A stretch of 48,894 nucleotides of DNA, taken from contig CAYVFG010000005.1 in assembly GCA_964450915.1 (NCBI GenBank), forward strand, positions 1 through 48,894, in the 5' to 3' direction. Both the position numbers and the translations under genes were made by a program. The notes under the pieces were generated by a model, which did no database searches, was not told the origin of the DNA, and saw nothing but the letters and a program-made list of their open reading frames with translations. Positions 1 to 7,866 of the stretch are shown here, one piece after another. The number at the start of each line of letters is the position of its first letter. Position 1 is the first letter of the stretch. The DNA is from HO2-45-11b sp964450915 (GTDB lineage Bacteria > Patescibacteriota > Andersenbacteria > UBA10190).

Positions 1-33
1 GATGCAAAAGTACTTGTATATACGGTGAAGTAA
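1..33 (+). CDS. 3' end of an upstream gene (partial)
   Basis: The first 33 bases read as an open frame ending DAKVLVYTVK and a TAA stop, 8 bases before the next start codon. This is probably the C-terminus of a gene whose body lies outside the window. Ten residues are too few to name it. Tight spacing to the next gene suggests they share an operon. Confidence 0.5.
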   Translation, partial: DAKVLVYTVK

Positions 34-41
34 TATGCAAA

Positions 42-1964
42 ATGTCACAAGGCGAATATACTTATAAGGTGATTCTTCATCTTCGGAATATTTGGCTTTG
101 GATAGCGGGGGTTGGTATTGCGATAACGGGCATTGTATTGTTTTTATTCTATGCGCCGTATTTAGGAGCTGTTTCGTATTTGCACCAGGGGTTTTATATT
201 GCATCGCCGGATGTTCTGGTGGCAGGAGTCGTTAACACCATTACCTGGTCGGTAAGCGATACGAATGCGGCAAAGTATCCCACGGAAAAAGTGGATATTT
301 GCCGCGGAGCTCTGCCTGATCAGGGCTGTGTTGCAATTGCAGATGCTGTAAAAAATAACCGCAGCGCCCAAGTAAAAGTTCCAAGCACGATTCCTCGAGG
401 GGTAGCATATTTGCGTATGACGGCGCGTGACGCTGCAGGGCAACTAGCTTTAGGCGCTTCTTCTGCAAAAATGGTTACCGTCGTATCGTCCACTACTGTT
501 GGGGCAGGCGATACGGTACAGGCGCTTTGGAAAAGGGATGCACAGTATTCCACAGTAAAGTTAGAGTTTTGTTTCGCATCTAGTCCGACTGCAAAATGCG
601 TCACCCTTGCTTCTAAGATCGCAAATTCAGGAAGCGCAAAAATTACAGTGCCGAAAGGTATTGCCAGATCTGCTGGATACATTGTGGCGCGCAATCGCAC
701 GCTTGGCGGACTCCTCGTCTCTGGAAGTTCTCAATATGGTTCAGTAAAAATTCTGCAAACGGCAAAACCGGTCGCTGTTGCTCCAAGCTCTAGCGAAGGA
801 GGCTCTGGCGGTGGAGGAGGTTCTAATGATGGCGGCGGATCGAATGACCCAGGGCCCGCAGACACTCCAACGCCTACCGACGCGCCCAATCCTACTGAAA
901 CGCCAAGTCCCGACCCTAGTCAGTCGGGTGGACCCACCCCTAGTCCAACGCCATATATCAGCTCTATTGCTTGCAATGGTACGAATGTAAAGGATTACGG
1001 GGCATTGGGCGACGGAAAGGCTGATGATACCGCAGCTATCAAGCGGGCGATAAATACTCCGGGCACGACGCTTTGTTTTCCGGCAGGAATATATCGCATA
1101 TCTTCAGAGCTTAATGTGAGTTCTCATACAACCGTCATTAGCGATGCTGGCGCAATTATTGAGCAAACATGCTCCACCTGTATTAGTTTTACATTTTCAG
1201 GCCCATACGAAGTATTCATACGCGGGATGAAATTCTTGGGCGGAAGGAATCAGATTGCGTTTACGAATGACGGCAGCAAGAATTCTTCATTGCAGATTAT
1301 CGATTCCGAATTTCAGGCATCGACTGGCTACGCAGTTGCCGGTACGGCAAATAAGGTGTTGCCTGGTGTTATGAGAATAGAGCGTTCGAAATTTGTGTAT
1401 GATAGAAAAGTGCTGCGCAATTCCTTTGCGTCTGCAACGGTGCGGGATACGTGGGTGACGGTTGGGAAGAAGAATTTTGATACAGATTCTGCAGCATTCT
1501 GGAATATGTCGGGGGCATCGCTTGTATTTGATAACATGATGGGGACGCCTTCTATGGGAGAGGCTAGCGAGAGATTAGGCGCTGTTCGTTGGGTAGATAA
1601 TTATGGGAAATTCCAAGCATCTCAGAGCAGGTTCGGCGGAGAAGATGCTGGAATGCCTCCTGTATACCAATACGCAGGAGGAGCTACTGCTGTAGCAATT
1701 CAAGATTCTCAAGTATCTTCCGGCCCAGGGCTGCAAAGGGATTCTGCTATGATCGTGGCAAAGAGCGCAGTGCCAGATAGCGTTACTGTTTCAGGAAATA
1801 ACTTACTGATTGGGGTGCCGTATATTCTTTCTCAGGGATTAAATATTGTGGACTATATTGCAAGTCATGCTGGGCTCCACCTATCGTTTGATGCGAATAT
1901 GGCATATCCAAGCTCGCCGGATATTCCGTCTGAGTTAGAAAATTTTACTGTAAGGAAGAAATAA
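42..1964 (+). CDS. membrane-anchored surface protein: Ig-like repeats plus pectate-lyase-type beta-helix
   Basis: A 640-residue protein. One hydrophobic helix at about residues 17-39 anchors it, with the rest predicted outside the cell. Residues about 50-240 hold two similar modules of roughly 95 residues, each with a pair of cysteines (C..GC and FC..KC), probably disulphide-closed Ig-like folds. Residues about 245-308 are a Gly/Ser then Pro/Thr linker of the wall-spanning type. From about 310 comes the pectate_lyase_3 entry motif (VKDYGALGDGKADDTAAI), followed by short beta-helix repeats to the end. Family members bind or cleave polysaccharide; the true substrate is unknown. The ATG at 42 is used because it precedes the helix. 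The next gene starts 3 bases after the stop and is a shorter paralogue. Confidence 0.8.
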   Translation: MSQGEYTYKVILHLRNIWLWIAGVGIAITGIVLFLFYAPYLGAVSYLHQGFYIASPDVLVAGVVNTITWSVSDTNAAKYPTEKVDICRGALPDQGCVAIADAVKNNRSAQVKVPSTIPRGVAYLRMTARDAAGQLALGASSAKMVTVVSSTTVGAGDTVQALWKRDAQYSTVKLEFCFASSPTAKCVTLASKIANSGSAKITVPKGIARSAGYIVARNRTLGGLLVSGSSQYGSVKILQTAKPVAVAPSSSEGGSGGGGGSNDGGGSNDPGPADTPTPTDAPNPTETPSPDPSQSGGPTPSPTPYISSIACNGTNVKDYGALGDGKADDTAAIKRAINTPGTTLCFPAGIYRISSELNVSSHTTVISDAGAIIEQTCSTCISFTFSGPYEVFIRGMKFLGGRNQIAFTNDGSKNSSLQIIDSEFQASTGYAVAGTANKVLPGVMRIERSKFVYDRKVLRNSFASATVRDTWVTVGKKNFDTDSAAFWNMSGASLVFDNMMGTPSMGEASERLGAVRWVDNYGKFQASQSRFGGEDAGMPPVYQYAGGATAVAIQDSQVSSGPGLQRDSAMIVAKSAVPDSVTVSGNNLLIGVPYILSQGLNIVDYIASHAGLHLSFDANMAYPSSPDIPSELENFTVRKK

Positions 1965-1967
1965 ATT

Positions 1968-3152
1968 ATGAAACCTACTCAGCTCACAATCTATATAGTA
2001 CTCGCGATCGCCCTGGTAATCGGTGCTGGACTGTTATTTACTCCATTCAAACACTACCTCGGGCTTACTACGTTTGTTGTCAAAGATAAAAGCAGCCCAT
2101 GCCAGAACGCCATTAATGTGAAAAATTACGGTGCAAAGGGGGACGGGCTTGCAGATGATACGAAGGCCATTGCCGATGCATCTGCGGCAAGCAAGACGTC
2201 CGTACGAGCATCTGGGGCTGTTAATGCGTATATTGGTTCGTCTGAACCTATTTGTTTTCCGGCAGGGAATTATAAAATTTCAAACGAGCTGGCATTGAAG
2301 GCGTACGCAAATATATACGGCGAGGGGGATGTGAAAATTACCCAGTCATGCTCATCGTGCAATATATTTGCTTTTCGTGGCGGGTACACGATTACGCTCC
2401 GCAATATACACTTTATCGGCGGAAAGAATCAGGTATTTATTGAAAATAACAATACCGACAGTACTACTATAGAACTTGAAAAGAGCCAGTTTGAATCGTC
2501 AACCGACTACGCAATCTATACCAATGGAACATCAGATGGGCACATGTCGGCAATTATCACTATCGTTGGATCACAGTTTATTAATTCCAAAAAGGTCATG
2601 AGGAACGTAGCTGATCATGTAATTTTCCGAGATAGTTCCATTAGTCTTAGTAAAAATAATTTTGAGGCAAATTCTGGCGCGATTTGGAATCGTCAATCCA
2701 GCTCAATATTTTTCAACAATGTTACTGCAACTGCGACTCTCGGAGGGGTTGCTCAAGCAAGGTGGATAGATAATAATGGAAACTTTTTCGTAGACAAGAG
2801 CACGTTCGCAGGAGAAAATGATGGGATTCCAATTGTGTATCAATTCGGTGCGCCCATAACGGCATATCCATTTATGGGGAAGTCTGTTGTTATTCGAAAT
2901 TCTAAAATTTCCGCAGGCTCAGATGCGGTTGTCGTATTGAAAGAAGCAGTGCCGCAATTGGTGCTCATGCAGGGGAACTCATATTCCGCAACGCATCATA
3001 TATTTTCAGATGCAGCGAATGTTGCAGGGTATATAGATGCCGTAAATGAAGTGATGCCACTATCGTTAAAGACCCAAGCGTTTAATATTCAAGTTGAAGA
3101 TGAGTCGCAAGCAAATGTGCCTGCAGCCCTGCAAAGTTTTGTGAGAAAATAA
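1968..3152 (+). CDS. membrane-anchored pectate-lyase-type beta-helix protein (paralogue of preceding gene)
   Basis: A 394-residue protein with a hydrophobic segment at about residues 6-26, a short linker, then the motif VKNYGAKGDGLADDTKAI and a beta-helix. Shared landmarks with the preceding protein (QSCSSCN against QTCSTCI, the FxGGKNQ/FLGGRNQ turn, GEN/EDDGIP or AGMP, and a closing VRK) show that the two genes arose by duplication. It lacks the Ig-like modules and the Pro/Thr linker. The 3-base gap implies cotranscription. Carbohydrate lyase, hydrolase or purely structural roles are all possible; no catalytic residues were confirmed by eye. Confidence 0.8.
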   Translation: MKPTQLTIYIVLAIALVIGAGLLFTPFKHYLGLTTFVVKDKSSPCQNAINVKNYGAKGDGLADDTKAIADASAASKTSVRASGAVNAYIGSSEPICFPAGNYKISNELALKAYANIYGEGDVKITQSCSSCNIFAFRGGYTITLRNIHFIGGKNQVFIENNNTDSTTIELEKSQFESSTDYAIYTNGTSDGHMSAIITIVGSQFINSKKVMRNVADHVIFRDSSISLSKNNFEANSGAIWNRQSSSIFFNNVTATATLGGVAQARWIDNNGNFFVDKSTFAGENDGIPIVYQFGAPITAYPFMGKSVVIRNSKISAGSDAVVVLKEAVPQLVLMQGNSYSATHHIFSDAANVAGYIDAVNEVMPLSLKTQAFNIQVEDESQANVPAALQSFVRK

Positions 3153-3156
3153 AAAA

Positions 3157-3380
3157 CCTAGTGATTGTTCTGTAATTAACGCCTCGCAACGGAAATTAAT
3201 TACAGGTGCCATATCACTAGGCTGTATGCTCTCCCGGCCTCTTGCGACTTTCGGACGAGCCCGTAGGTGATGGAGAGCCGATCACCAGCCAGTGGGGGGG
3301 ATTTAATCCTGGCTGTGTGGGCCTATGCATTTTCTGAGAAATGCACCTGTATACGTCTGCTTCGCAAGAGTGCCGGGATA
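3157..3380 (+). ncRNA. hairpin-rich intergenic region, putative structured RNA
   Basis: The 367 bases between stop 3152 and start 3520 contain consecutive strong hairpins. An outer stem pairs 3157-3165 with 3213-3221 (CCTAGTGAT/ATCACTAGG) and encloses a 10-bp stem 3170-3179/3196-3205. GCTCTCC at 3228-3234 can pair with GGAGAGC at 3272-3278, in competition with GGTGAT 3266-3271/ATCACC 3281-3286. CAGCCAG 3286-3292 pairs with CTGGCTG 3309-3315, and TGCATTT 3326-3332 with AAATGCA 3339-3345. The region is locally GC-rich and has no ORF. It does not show the conserved cores of RNase P RNA, tmRNA, SRP RNA or common riboswitches. Its strand and ends are uncertain. Confidence 0.5.
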
Positions 3381-3444
3381 AGTTTCAAGGAACAAATCTA
3401 ATACCTCTTATTTTATGCTCCGTACGGGAAAGTACAACCGGCGG

Positions 3445-3473
3445 TTGATAAAAAGCGATAATCGATGTATATA
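3445..3473 (+). promoter_or_regulatory. sigma70-type promoter of the Clp N-domain gene
   Basis: TTGATA at 3445-3450, a 17-bp spacer and TATATA at 3468-3473 form a near-consensus promoter. The predicted start near 3480 gives a leader of about 40 nt to the ATG at 3520, so this gene is transcribed separately from the structured region upstream. Confidence 0.65.
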
Positions 3474-3519
3474 GGAGGAGGAATTAGAACGGCACATTTA
3501 CTACTTGAAGGGCATAATC

Positions 3520-3978
3520 ATGTACGAACGTTTCACTGACCGTGCGAGAAAAGCGATGAGGCTTGCTGAAGAAGAGGCTCGTCGGCTGCGGTATGACGCT
3601 GTTTGCCCCGAGCATGTTCTGTTGGGGCTTATTAAAGAGCGACACGGGCATGCTGGCAATGTGTTGCGCAATCTGGGGGTTACGTTGGAAGATCTCCAGG
3701 CCGATGTTGAAAGAGTGCTGCCTGCTTGCGATGAGGACGAGGTGGTGGGGGTGATCCCTTTAACACCAGTCGTAGAGCAACTTATTGCATATGCGTGGGA
3801 AGAAGCAGGGCTTCTTGCTCATGCTTACATAGGGACTGAGCATCTTCTGCTTGGGCTGACTCGTGGAAATCATGGCGCCTTGCTTGCCTTGCGAGCGCGT
3901 GATTTGTCGGAAGAAAAGATTCGCGCACAGGTGAGGATTGCTCTGGGGTGCGATGAGGCTCCGGGTTCTTCCGAATGA
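3520..3978 (+). CDS. orphan Clp N-domain protein (double Clp_N repeat, no ATPase)
   Basis: A 152-residue protein made only of two Clp_N repeats. The first begins YERFTDRARKAMRLAEEEA with PEHVLLGLI; the second is TPVVEQLIAYAWEEAG with TEHLLLGL. This matches the substrate- and adaptor-binding N-domain of ClpC/ClpA, but no AAA+ module follows. Known stand-alone Clp N-domain proteins (plant ClpT, actinobacterial ClpC-N paralogues) modulate or decoy the Clp protease; that role is inferred here. The start is ATG 3520 because GAAGGG lies about 9 bases upstream and ClpC-like proteins begin at this point. An in-frame TTG at 3505 is less likely. It is monocistronic, with its own promoter and terminator. 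Confidence 0.85.
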   Translation: MYERFTDRARKAMRLAEEEARRLRYDAVCPEHVLLGLIKERHGHAGNVLRNLGVTLEDLQADVERVLPACDEDEVVGVIPLTPVVEQLIAYAWEEAGLLAHAYIGTEHLLLGLTRGNHGALLALRARDLSEEKIRAQVRIALGCDEAPGSSE

Positions 3979-3992
3979 TATTGATGATGTAT

Positions 3993-4021
3993 CCGCTCGA
4001 ACGATGTTTCGAGCGGTTTTT
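3993..4021 (+). terminator. intrinsic terminator after the Clp N-domain gene
   Basis: CCGCTCGAA pairs with TTCGAGCGG across a short loop and is followed by TTTTT. It lies 15 bases after the stop and just before the opposing tRNA-Tyr 3' end. Confidence 0.85.
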
Positions 4022-4026
4022 ATTTG

Positions 4027-4097
4027 TCCGGGGAATAGGAGTTGAACCTATCTTGAGGGATTTACAGTCCCTTGCATAGCCGATCTGCCATCCCCGG
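4027..4097 (-). tRNA. tRNA-Tyr (GTA), class I type with C1:G72
   Basis: The minus strand folds into a complete 71-nt cloverleaf: acceptor CCGGGGA/TCCCCGG, 3-bp D-stem GCA/TGC, anticodon stem AGGGA/TCCCT with loop CTGTAAA (anticodon GTA), T-arm ATAGG/CCTAT and discriminator A73. The variable region is only CAAG, whereas ordinary bacterial tRNA-Tyr carries a long variable arm and starts with G1:C72. A C1:G72 pair with a short variable loop is the archaeal/eukaryal tyrosine identity pattern. CCA is not encoded (CAA follows A73). The gene abuts tRNA-Thr with no spacer and is divergent from the archaeal-type TyrRS gene. Confidence 0.93.
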
Positions 4098-4172
4098 TGG
4101 AGCCAGCTGTCGGAATCGAACCGACGATCTTCTGTTTACAAAACAGTTGCTCTACCACTGAGCTAAGCTGGC
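4098..4172 (-). tRNA. tRNA-Thr (TGT)
   Basis: A 75-nt gene including encoded CCA. The acceptor is GCCAGCT/AGCTGGC, the D-arm GCTC/GAGC, the anticodon loop TTTGTAA (TGT) and the T-arm GTCGG/CCGAC. The discriminator is T73. The terminal A of CCA is immediately followed by base 1 of tRNA-Tyr, so one RNase P cut would create both mature ends. Position 27-43 is an A-A mismatch. Confidence 0.93.
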
Positions 4173-4219
4173 ATATATACAAAACTGGCATCTGCCAGCG
4201 TTTCGTATACTATGAATAT

Positions 4220-5296
4220 ATGACAGAAAAAGCAGAAATAATCAAACGATTACAGGAGAATTTGGCAGAAATCATTACGCCGGAGGAATTTGAGGGGCTT
4301 ATTGCTCGAATCGATTCAGGGGAAAAAATCACCCACTATATCGGTTTTGAGATTTCTGGATACGTCCATATCGGTCAGGGGATTATGTCTGCACTGGTGA
4401 TAAAAGACCTCCAAGCGCTTGGTGTGCATTGCACCATTTGGTTGGCAGATTGGCATACGGCAATTAACCATAAACTAGATGGCTCAAAAGAGACTGCTGC
4501 GAAAATCGGTACGGGATATTTCACCGAAGCAATCAAAGCGTGTTTGCTGGCAGTGGGTGCTGATGTGGAAAAAGTAGAATTTCGATTGGCTAGTCAGTGG
4601 TATGCAAACGACGCAATGGGATACTGGAACACGGCGATGAGCGTGGCGCAGAACACCACGTTAGCGCGTATTCAGCGAAGTATTAGCATTATGGGGAAAG
4701 AAGCGGGCGAAGATGTGGAGATGGCAACGCTGTTTTACCCGGTGATGCAGGTAGCAGATATTTTTTATCAAGACATTGCAATTGCGCATTCCAGCATGGA
4801 TCAGCGCAAGGCGCACGTGGTGATGCGAGATACGGCAAGTAAGGTGATGCCAAATAAACCAAAACCCATCGCAATCCACCATGCACTCATCGACAGCCTG
4901 ACTGGTGACAACAAGATGAGCAAATCAAAACCTGATTCCGCAGTGTTTGTTCATGACGATGCTGAAAGTATTTCTGTAAAAATTAAAAAAGCATTCTGCG
5001 AAGAAAAAAATATCGAAAAGAATCCGATTCTGAATTGGGCGAAGAATATTCTATTCTGGAATCGCACAACGCCATTTACGATTGAGCGAGAAGAAAAATT
5101 CGGTGGTGATATTTCGTTTAATTCGTACGAAGAATTAGAAGCAGTATTCGCAAACGGCAACGTGCATCCGATGGATTTGAAAGCTGCCGTTGCCAAAGAA
5201 ATTATTGCTCTTCTTCAACCTGCACGAGATCATTTTGAGAAACCGGAAATTGCCGCAATGAAAAAAGAATTGGATGATGTTATCGCCAAGCGATAG
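4220..5296 (+). CDS. tyrS: tyrosyl-tRNA synthetase, archaeal/eukaryal type
   Basis: A 358-residue class I synthetase that charges tRNA-Tyr in the cytoplasm. The signature motifs are HIGQ near residue 50 (HIGH) and KMSKS near 232. Its tyrosine pocket reads YIGFE and YPVMQVADI, which resembles the Methanocaldococcus enzyme (YIGFE, YPIMQVNDI). The C-terminal EKFGGDISFNSYEELEAVF and HPMDLKAAVA segments are also archaeal-like. It has no C-terminal S4 domain, which bacterial TyrRS normally carries. The start is ATG 4220, 8 nt after a TATACT box at 4206-4211, so the mRNA is probably leaderless; an open frame running back to 4097 only translates the tRNA gene. The unusual tRNA-Tyr lies divergently just upstream, consistent with acquisition as a pair. 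Confidence 0.93.
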   Translation: MTEKAEIIKRLQENLAEIITPEEFEGLIARIDSGEKITHYIGFEISGYVHIGQGIMSALVIKDLQALGVHCTIWLADWHTAINHKLDGSKETAAKIGTGYFTEAIKACLLAVGADVEKVEFRLASQWYANDAMGYWNTAMSVAQNTTLARIQRSISIMGKEAGEDVEMATLFYPVMQVADIFYQDIAIAHSSMDQRKAHVVMRDTASKVMPNKPKPIAIHHALIDSLTGDNKMSKSKPDSAVFVHDDAESISVKIKKAFCEEKNIEKNPILNWAKNILFWNRTTPFTIEREEKFGGDISFNSYEELEAVFANGNVHPMDLKAAVAKEIIALLQPARDHFEKPEIAAMKKELDDVIAKR

Positions 5297-5298
5297 TT

Positions 5299-6132
5299 AT
5301 GAATGATCATATCCGATGCTTGAAGAAGGCGTGTGACTCATTGGGAATTAGGTATGAATCCGTAGGGGAAAGCGGAGTATTTTTAGCGGTGTTTATCGCA
5401 GAACAGCCACAGTACTTTATAGCAAATGAAGTGCCATTCAATAACAATATTATTTCCCGCATAGTTGTAGACAAGGGATATACGAACGACTTGTTAGCCG
5501 ATGTTATCCGAATGCCTAAAACTATTACTTTTCTAGATCCGAATTGCGAAGAGATGTTTCAGCCGTATGTAGAATATAAAACCCCAGAAGCGATTGCGGA
5601 ACATATTATAGAATCCTTTGGGTTTCCAGTGATTGTGAAAAAAAACAGCGGCTCACAAGGCATTCATGTGTTCCGATGCATAACCAAGGAAGAGGTGTTA
5701 TCGGCGATTGATAAGATCTTTGATAAAAGCTTAGTGGAATATGATCATATTCTCCTTGCGCAAGAAAACATCGATATCCAGAGAGAATTTCGAGTTACTG
5801 TATTCCAGGGAAAAGTTGTGCTCATCTATGAAAAGGATTTTTCCAATGCTACATTTGTTGGAAATTTAAGTCCGTTGCATTGGGAAGGCGCGGTTGCAAA
5901 TATTATTGATGATCAACTGGTACAAGATAGAATTGCTGAATTTATTCATCCAATATTTAAAAAATTAGATCTAGTATATGGAGGATTGGATATTGCTCTT
6001 GATACGAATGATGAACTTTGCCTTTTTGAGATAAATTCAAAGCCCGCATACAACTACTTGATAGAAAGTAGTGGAGAAGAACCTCTTATTGGGCTGTATA
6101 AAAAAATGCTCATGTATTTACAGAGCAACTAG
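5299..6132 (+). CDS. ATP-grasp family ligase (RimK/cyanophycin-synthetase-like)
   Basis: A 277-residue protein. PVIVKKNSGSQGIHVF in the middle is the ATP-grasp lysine plus glycine-rich loop; REFRVTVFQGKVV and the C-terminal DIALDTNDELCLFEINSKP supply the Mg-ATP-binding acidic residues (D, E, N). Such enzymes join a carboxylate to an amine using ATP; the substrate cannot be read from sequence. The gene starts 2 bases after tyrS stops, so it is in the same operon. A link to tyrosine or to peptide tagging is only a thought from proximity. Confidence 0.75.
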   Translation: MNDHIRCLKKACDSLGIRYESVGESGVFLAVFIAEQPQYFIANEVPFNNNIISRIVVDKGYTNDLLADVIRMPKTITFLDPNCEEMFQPYVEYKTPEAIAEHIIESFGFPVIVKKNSGSQGIHVFRCITKEEVLSAIDKIFDKSLVEYDHILLAQENIDIQREFRVTVFQGKVVLIYEKDFSNATFVGNLSPLHWEGAVANIIDDQLVQDRIAEFIHPIFKKLDLVYGGLDIALDTNDELCLFEINSKPAYNYLIESSGEEPLIGLYKKMLMYLQSN

Positions 6133-6133
6133 T

Positions 6134-6385
6134 ATGTTGTCGGAAAAAGATAGGGCGCAGGCACAACTTGAACAGCTCCCCGTAAAAATCGGGCAGAAAT
6201 ATACGCACTATAAAGGAGGGGAATATGAAGTGATTGCACTGGCGCTCAAGGAAGATACGCTAGAGCCGTTGGTGATTTATAAAAGTCCACAGCATGGCAA
6301 TACGGTGTGGGCGCGGGCATGGGATGATTGGAATGCCGACGTTGAGTGGGAGGGGAAAACGCTGAAACGGTTTGTATTGCTATAA
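6134..6385 (+). CDS. DUF1653 family protein
   Basis: An 83-residue protein with the DUF1653 pattern: KGGEYEVIALALKEDTLEPL, an ARAWDDWNADVEW segment and a closing KRFVLL. The family's function is unknown. The ATG at 6134 follows the ATP-grasp stop by one base, so it ends the tyrS operon. Confidence 0.75.
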   Translation: MLSEKDRAQAQLEQLPVKIGQKYTHYKGGEYEVIALALKEDTLEPLVIYKSPQHGNTVWARAWDDWNADVEWEGKTLKRFVLL

Positions 6386-6495
6386 ATCTTCCATACACGA
6401 ATCTCGACATATCCAATTGAAAGCGGTACTGTAAACGGTCCGCGCGCAATTTCGTGACGCGGTGTTCATTTGATTTCTAGGAAGAAGGGCTCGAC

Positions 6496-7800
6496 ATGTT
6501 TCAGTCTTATGAAGACGTTCCGTCGTTGCAGAACAGGATTTGCGATGGTAACTTTCTGGTGCCTGATTATAAGGGGCACTGTATTACGAGGATTCCGGAG
6601 CTTGTTTCTATTCTCTTCGGCTTGGAGAGCAGAAGTCATCAGGACTTGTTCATGAGGGACGATGTGATCTTTAAGCTGAACAACGACCCACAGAACATCG
6701 TGCTGTTGACTATCGATGCCATCGGATACGATGCATGGAATCGATATCGCAGAGATGTGGGGTTTATGAGGCGCGTTGTTGAGCGCGGCAATGTGATACC
6801 TCTTACGTCGGTATTTCCTTCGGAGACCGCGGCGGCGCTCACAACGATTAATACAGGGCTCACCCCTCGAGAGCATGGATTATTGAGCATGCTGATGTAT
6901 TCAGACGAACTTGATCGGCCGATTCACACGCTTCGATTCTGTCCCAGTGAAGGGCATGGGGCTGCTCAGCCTGACTATTTTGCGAACCAGAGCGTTGATC
7001 CGAGCATGCTTTTTTCTAGGCGATCGGTATGGGATGATTGGAAGAGCAAGGGTATCGATACCTATCGAATTGTGCCTACTGGATTTGTGAACAGTGCATA
7101 TACGTGTTTGACACAGCCTAGCAGTTCGCCGGTCTCGTACGATTCATACGCAGAGCTTGCGGCGAATTTGGCGGGCGTGGTGAATGGTTCGACGAAACGA
7201 ACGTTCGTGCATGCATATGTTCCCAATTTGGATATGTGCGCACATAAGTATGGCCCATATAGCGATCAGTGGGATATTGAGCTGAGCATGCTCATGCTCG
7301 CGCTGGAGCGGTGTGTTGAGATGATTGATCGAGAGCGGGCAAAGAGCACGGTGTTTTTGGTTGCGGGAGATCACGGACACGTTAAGCTTGACCCCTTGGG
7401 GTGCGCGATGATTAACGACTTCGTGAATATTGACGAAGTATGTGCAACAACGCAAACCGGGAGCGTGATTTATCCTTGGGGGAGCCCTCGTTGCATGTTT
7501 CTGAGAATCCGTAACGAATGTTTTGAGAGCGTTTTTAGGGCTCTGAGTGCGGGGTTGCAAGGCGTTGCGATGGTAGAATTTTCTCGTCAAAGTTCTTACC
7601 TGCTTGGGCCATGGGGCGATCATCCGAAGCTGGAGAATCGTTTCGGTGATATCTTTATTGTTCCTTTTCATGACCGGACGGTCTGGTACAAGAGGAAGGA
7701 TAAAACGTTTACTCAGAAGCTTGGCGGACACGGAGGCTTAACCCCAGGAGAGATGCTAACCGTGCTCGGATTCGCAAACATGTCCGATTTGAAGGCGTGA
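6496..7800 (+). CDS. alkaline-phosphatase-superfamily phosphodiesterase/nucleotide pyrophosphatase
   Basis: A 434-residue protein. LLTIDAIGYDAW holds the first metal-binding Asp, VFPSETAAALTTINTG the Thr nucleophile region, NLDMCAHKYGP the Asp/His pair, GDHGH the second metal site and GGHGG near the end the last His. This order matches type I phosphodiesterase/nucleotide pyrophosphatase enzymes, which hydrolyse phosphodiesters with two Zn ions. No signal peptide or transmembrane helix is seen, so it is probably cytoplasmic. GAAGAAGGG precedes the ATG. It is monocistronic with its own terminator. Confidence 0.8.
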   Translation: MFQSYEDVPSLQNRICDGNFLVPDYKGHCITRIPELVSILFGLESRSHQDLFMRDDVIFKLNNDPQNIVLLTIDAIGYDAWNRYRRDVGFMRRVVERGNVIPLTSVFPSETAAALTTINTGLTPREHGLLSMLMYSDELDRPIHTLRFCPSEGHGAAQPDYFANQSVDPSMLFSRRSVWDDWKSKGIDTYRIVPTGFVNSAYTCLTQPSSSPVSYDSYAELAANLAGVVNGSTKRTFVHAYVPNLDMCAHKYGPYSDQWDIELSMLMLALERCVEMIDRERAKSTVFLVAGDHGHVKLDPLGCAMINDFVNIDEVCATTQTGSVIYPWGSPRCMFLRIRNECFESVFRALSAGLQGVAMVEFSRQSSYLLGPWGDHPKLENRFGDIFIVPFHDRTVWYKRKDKTFTQKLGGHGGLTPGEMLTVLGFANMSDLKA

Positions 7801-7818
7801 ACCGAGAAAGTGGCAAGT

Positions 7819-7850
7819 GGCTGTGTGGATTTTCTGCGCAGCCCTTTTTT
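7819..7850 (+). terminator. intrinsic terminator after the phosphodiesterase gene
   Basis: GGCTGTG pairs with the CGCAGCC side (with G-T pairs) and is followed by CTTTTTT. Confidence 0.8.
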
Positions 7851-7866
7851 ATTTTTACTAGAAGTG

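Noticed and set aside
3157..3430. RNase P RNA, tmRNA, SRP RNA, cobalamin riboswitch or group II intron domain V
   Set aside because: None of their conserved cores could be found on either strand; a short resemblance to domain V near 3418-3442 lacks the right loop and pairing.
4097..4219. N-terminal extension of TyrRS starting at 4097
   Set aside because: This stretch is the complement of tRNA-Thr; its translation (VGIEPTIFCLQN type) is the familiar spurious reading of a tRNA gene.
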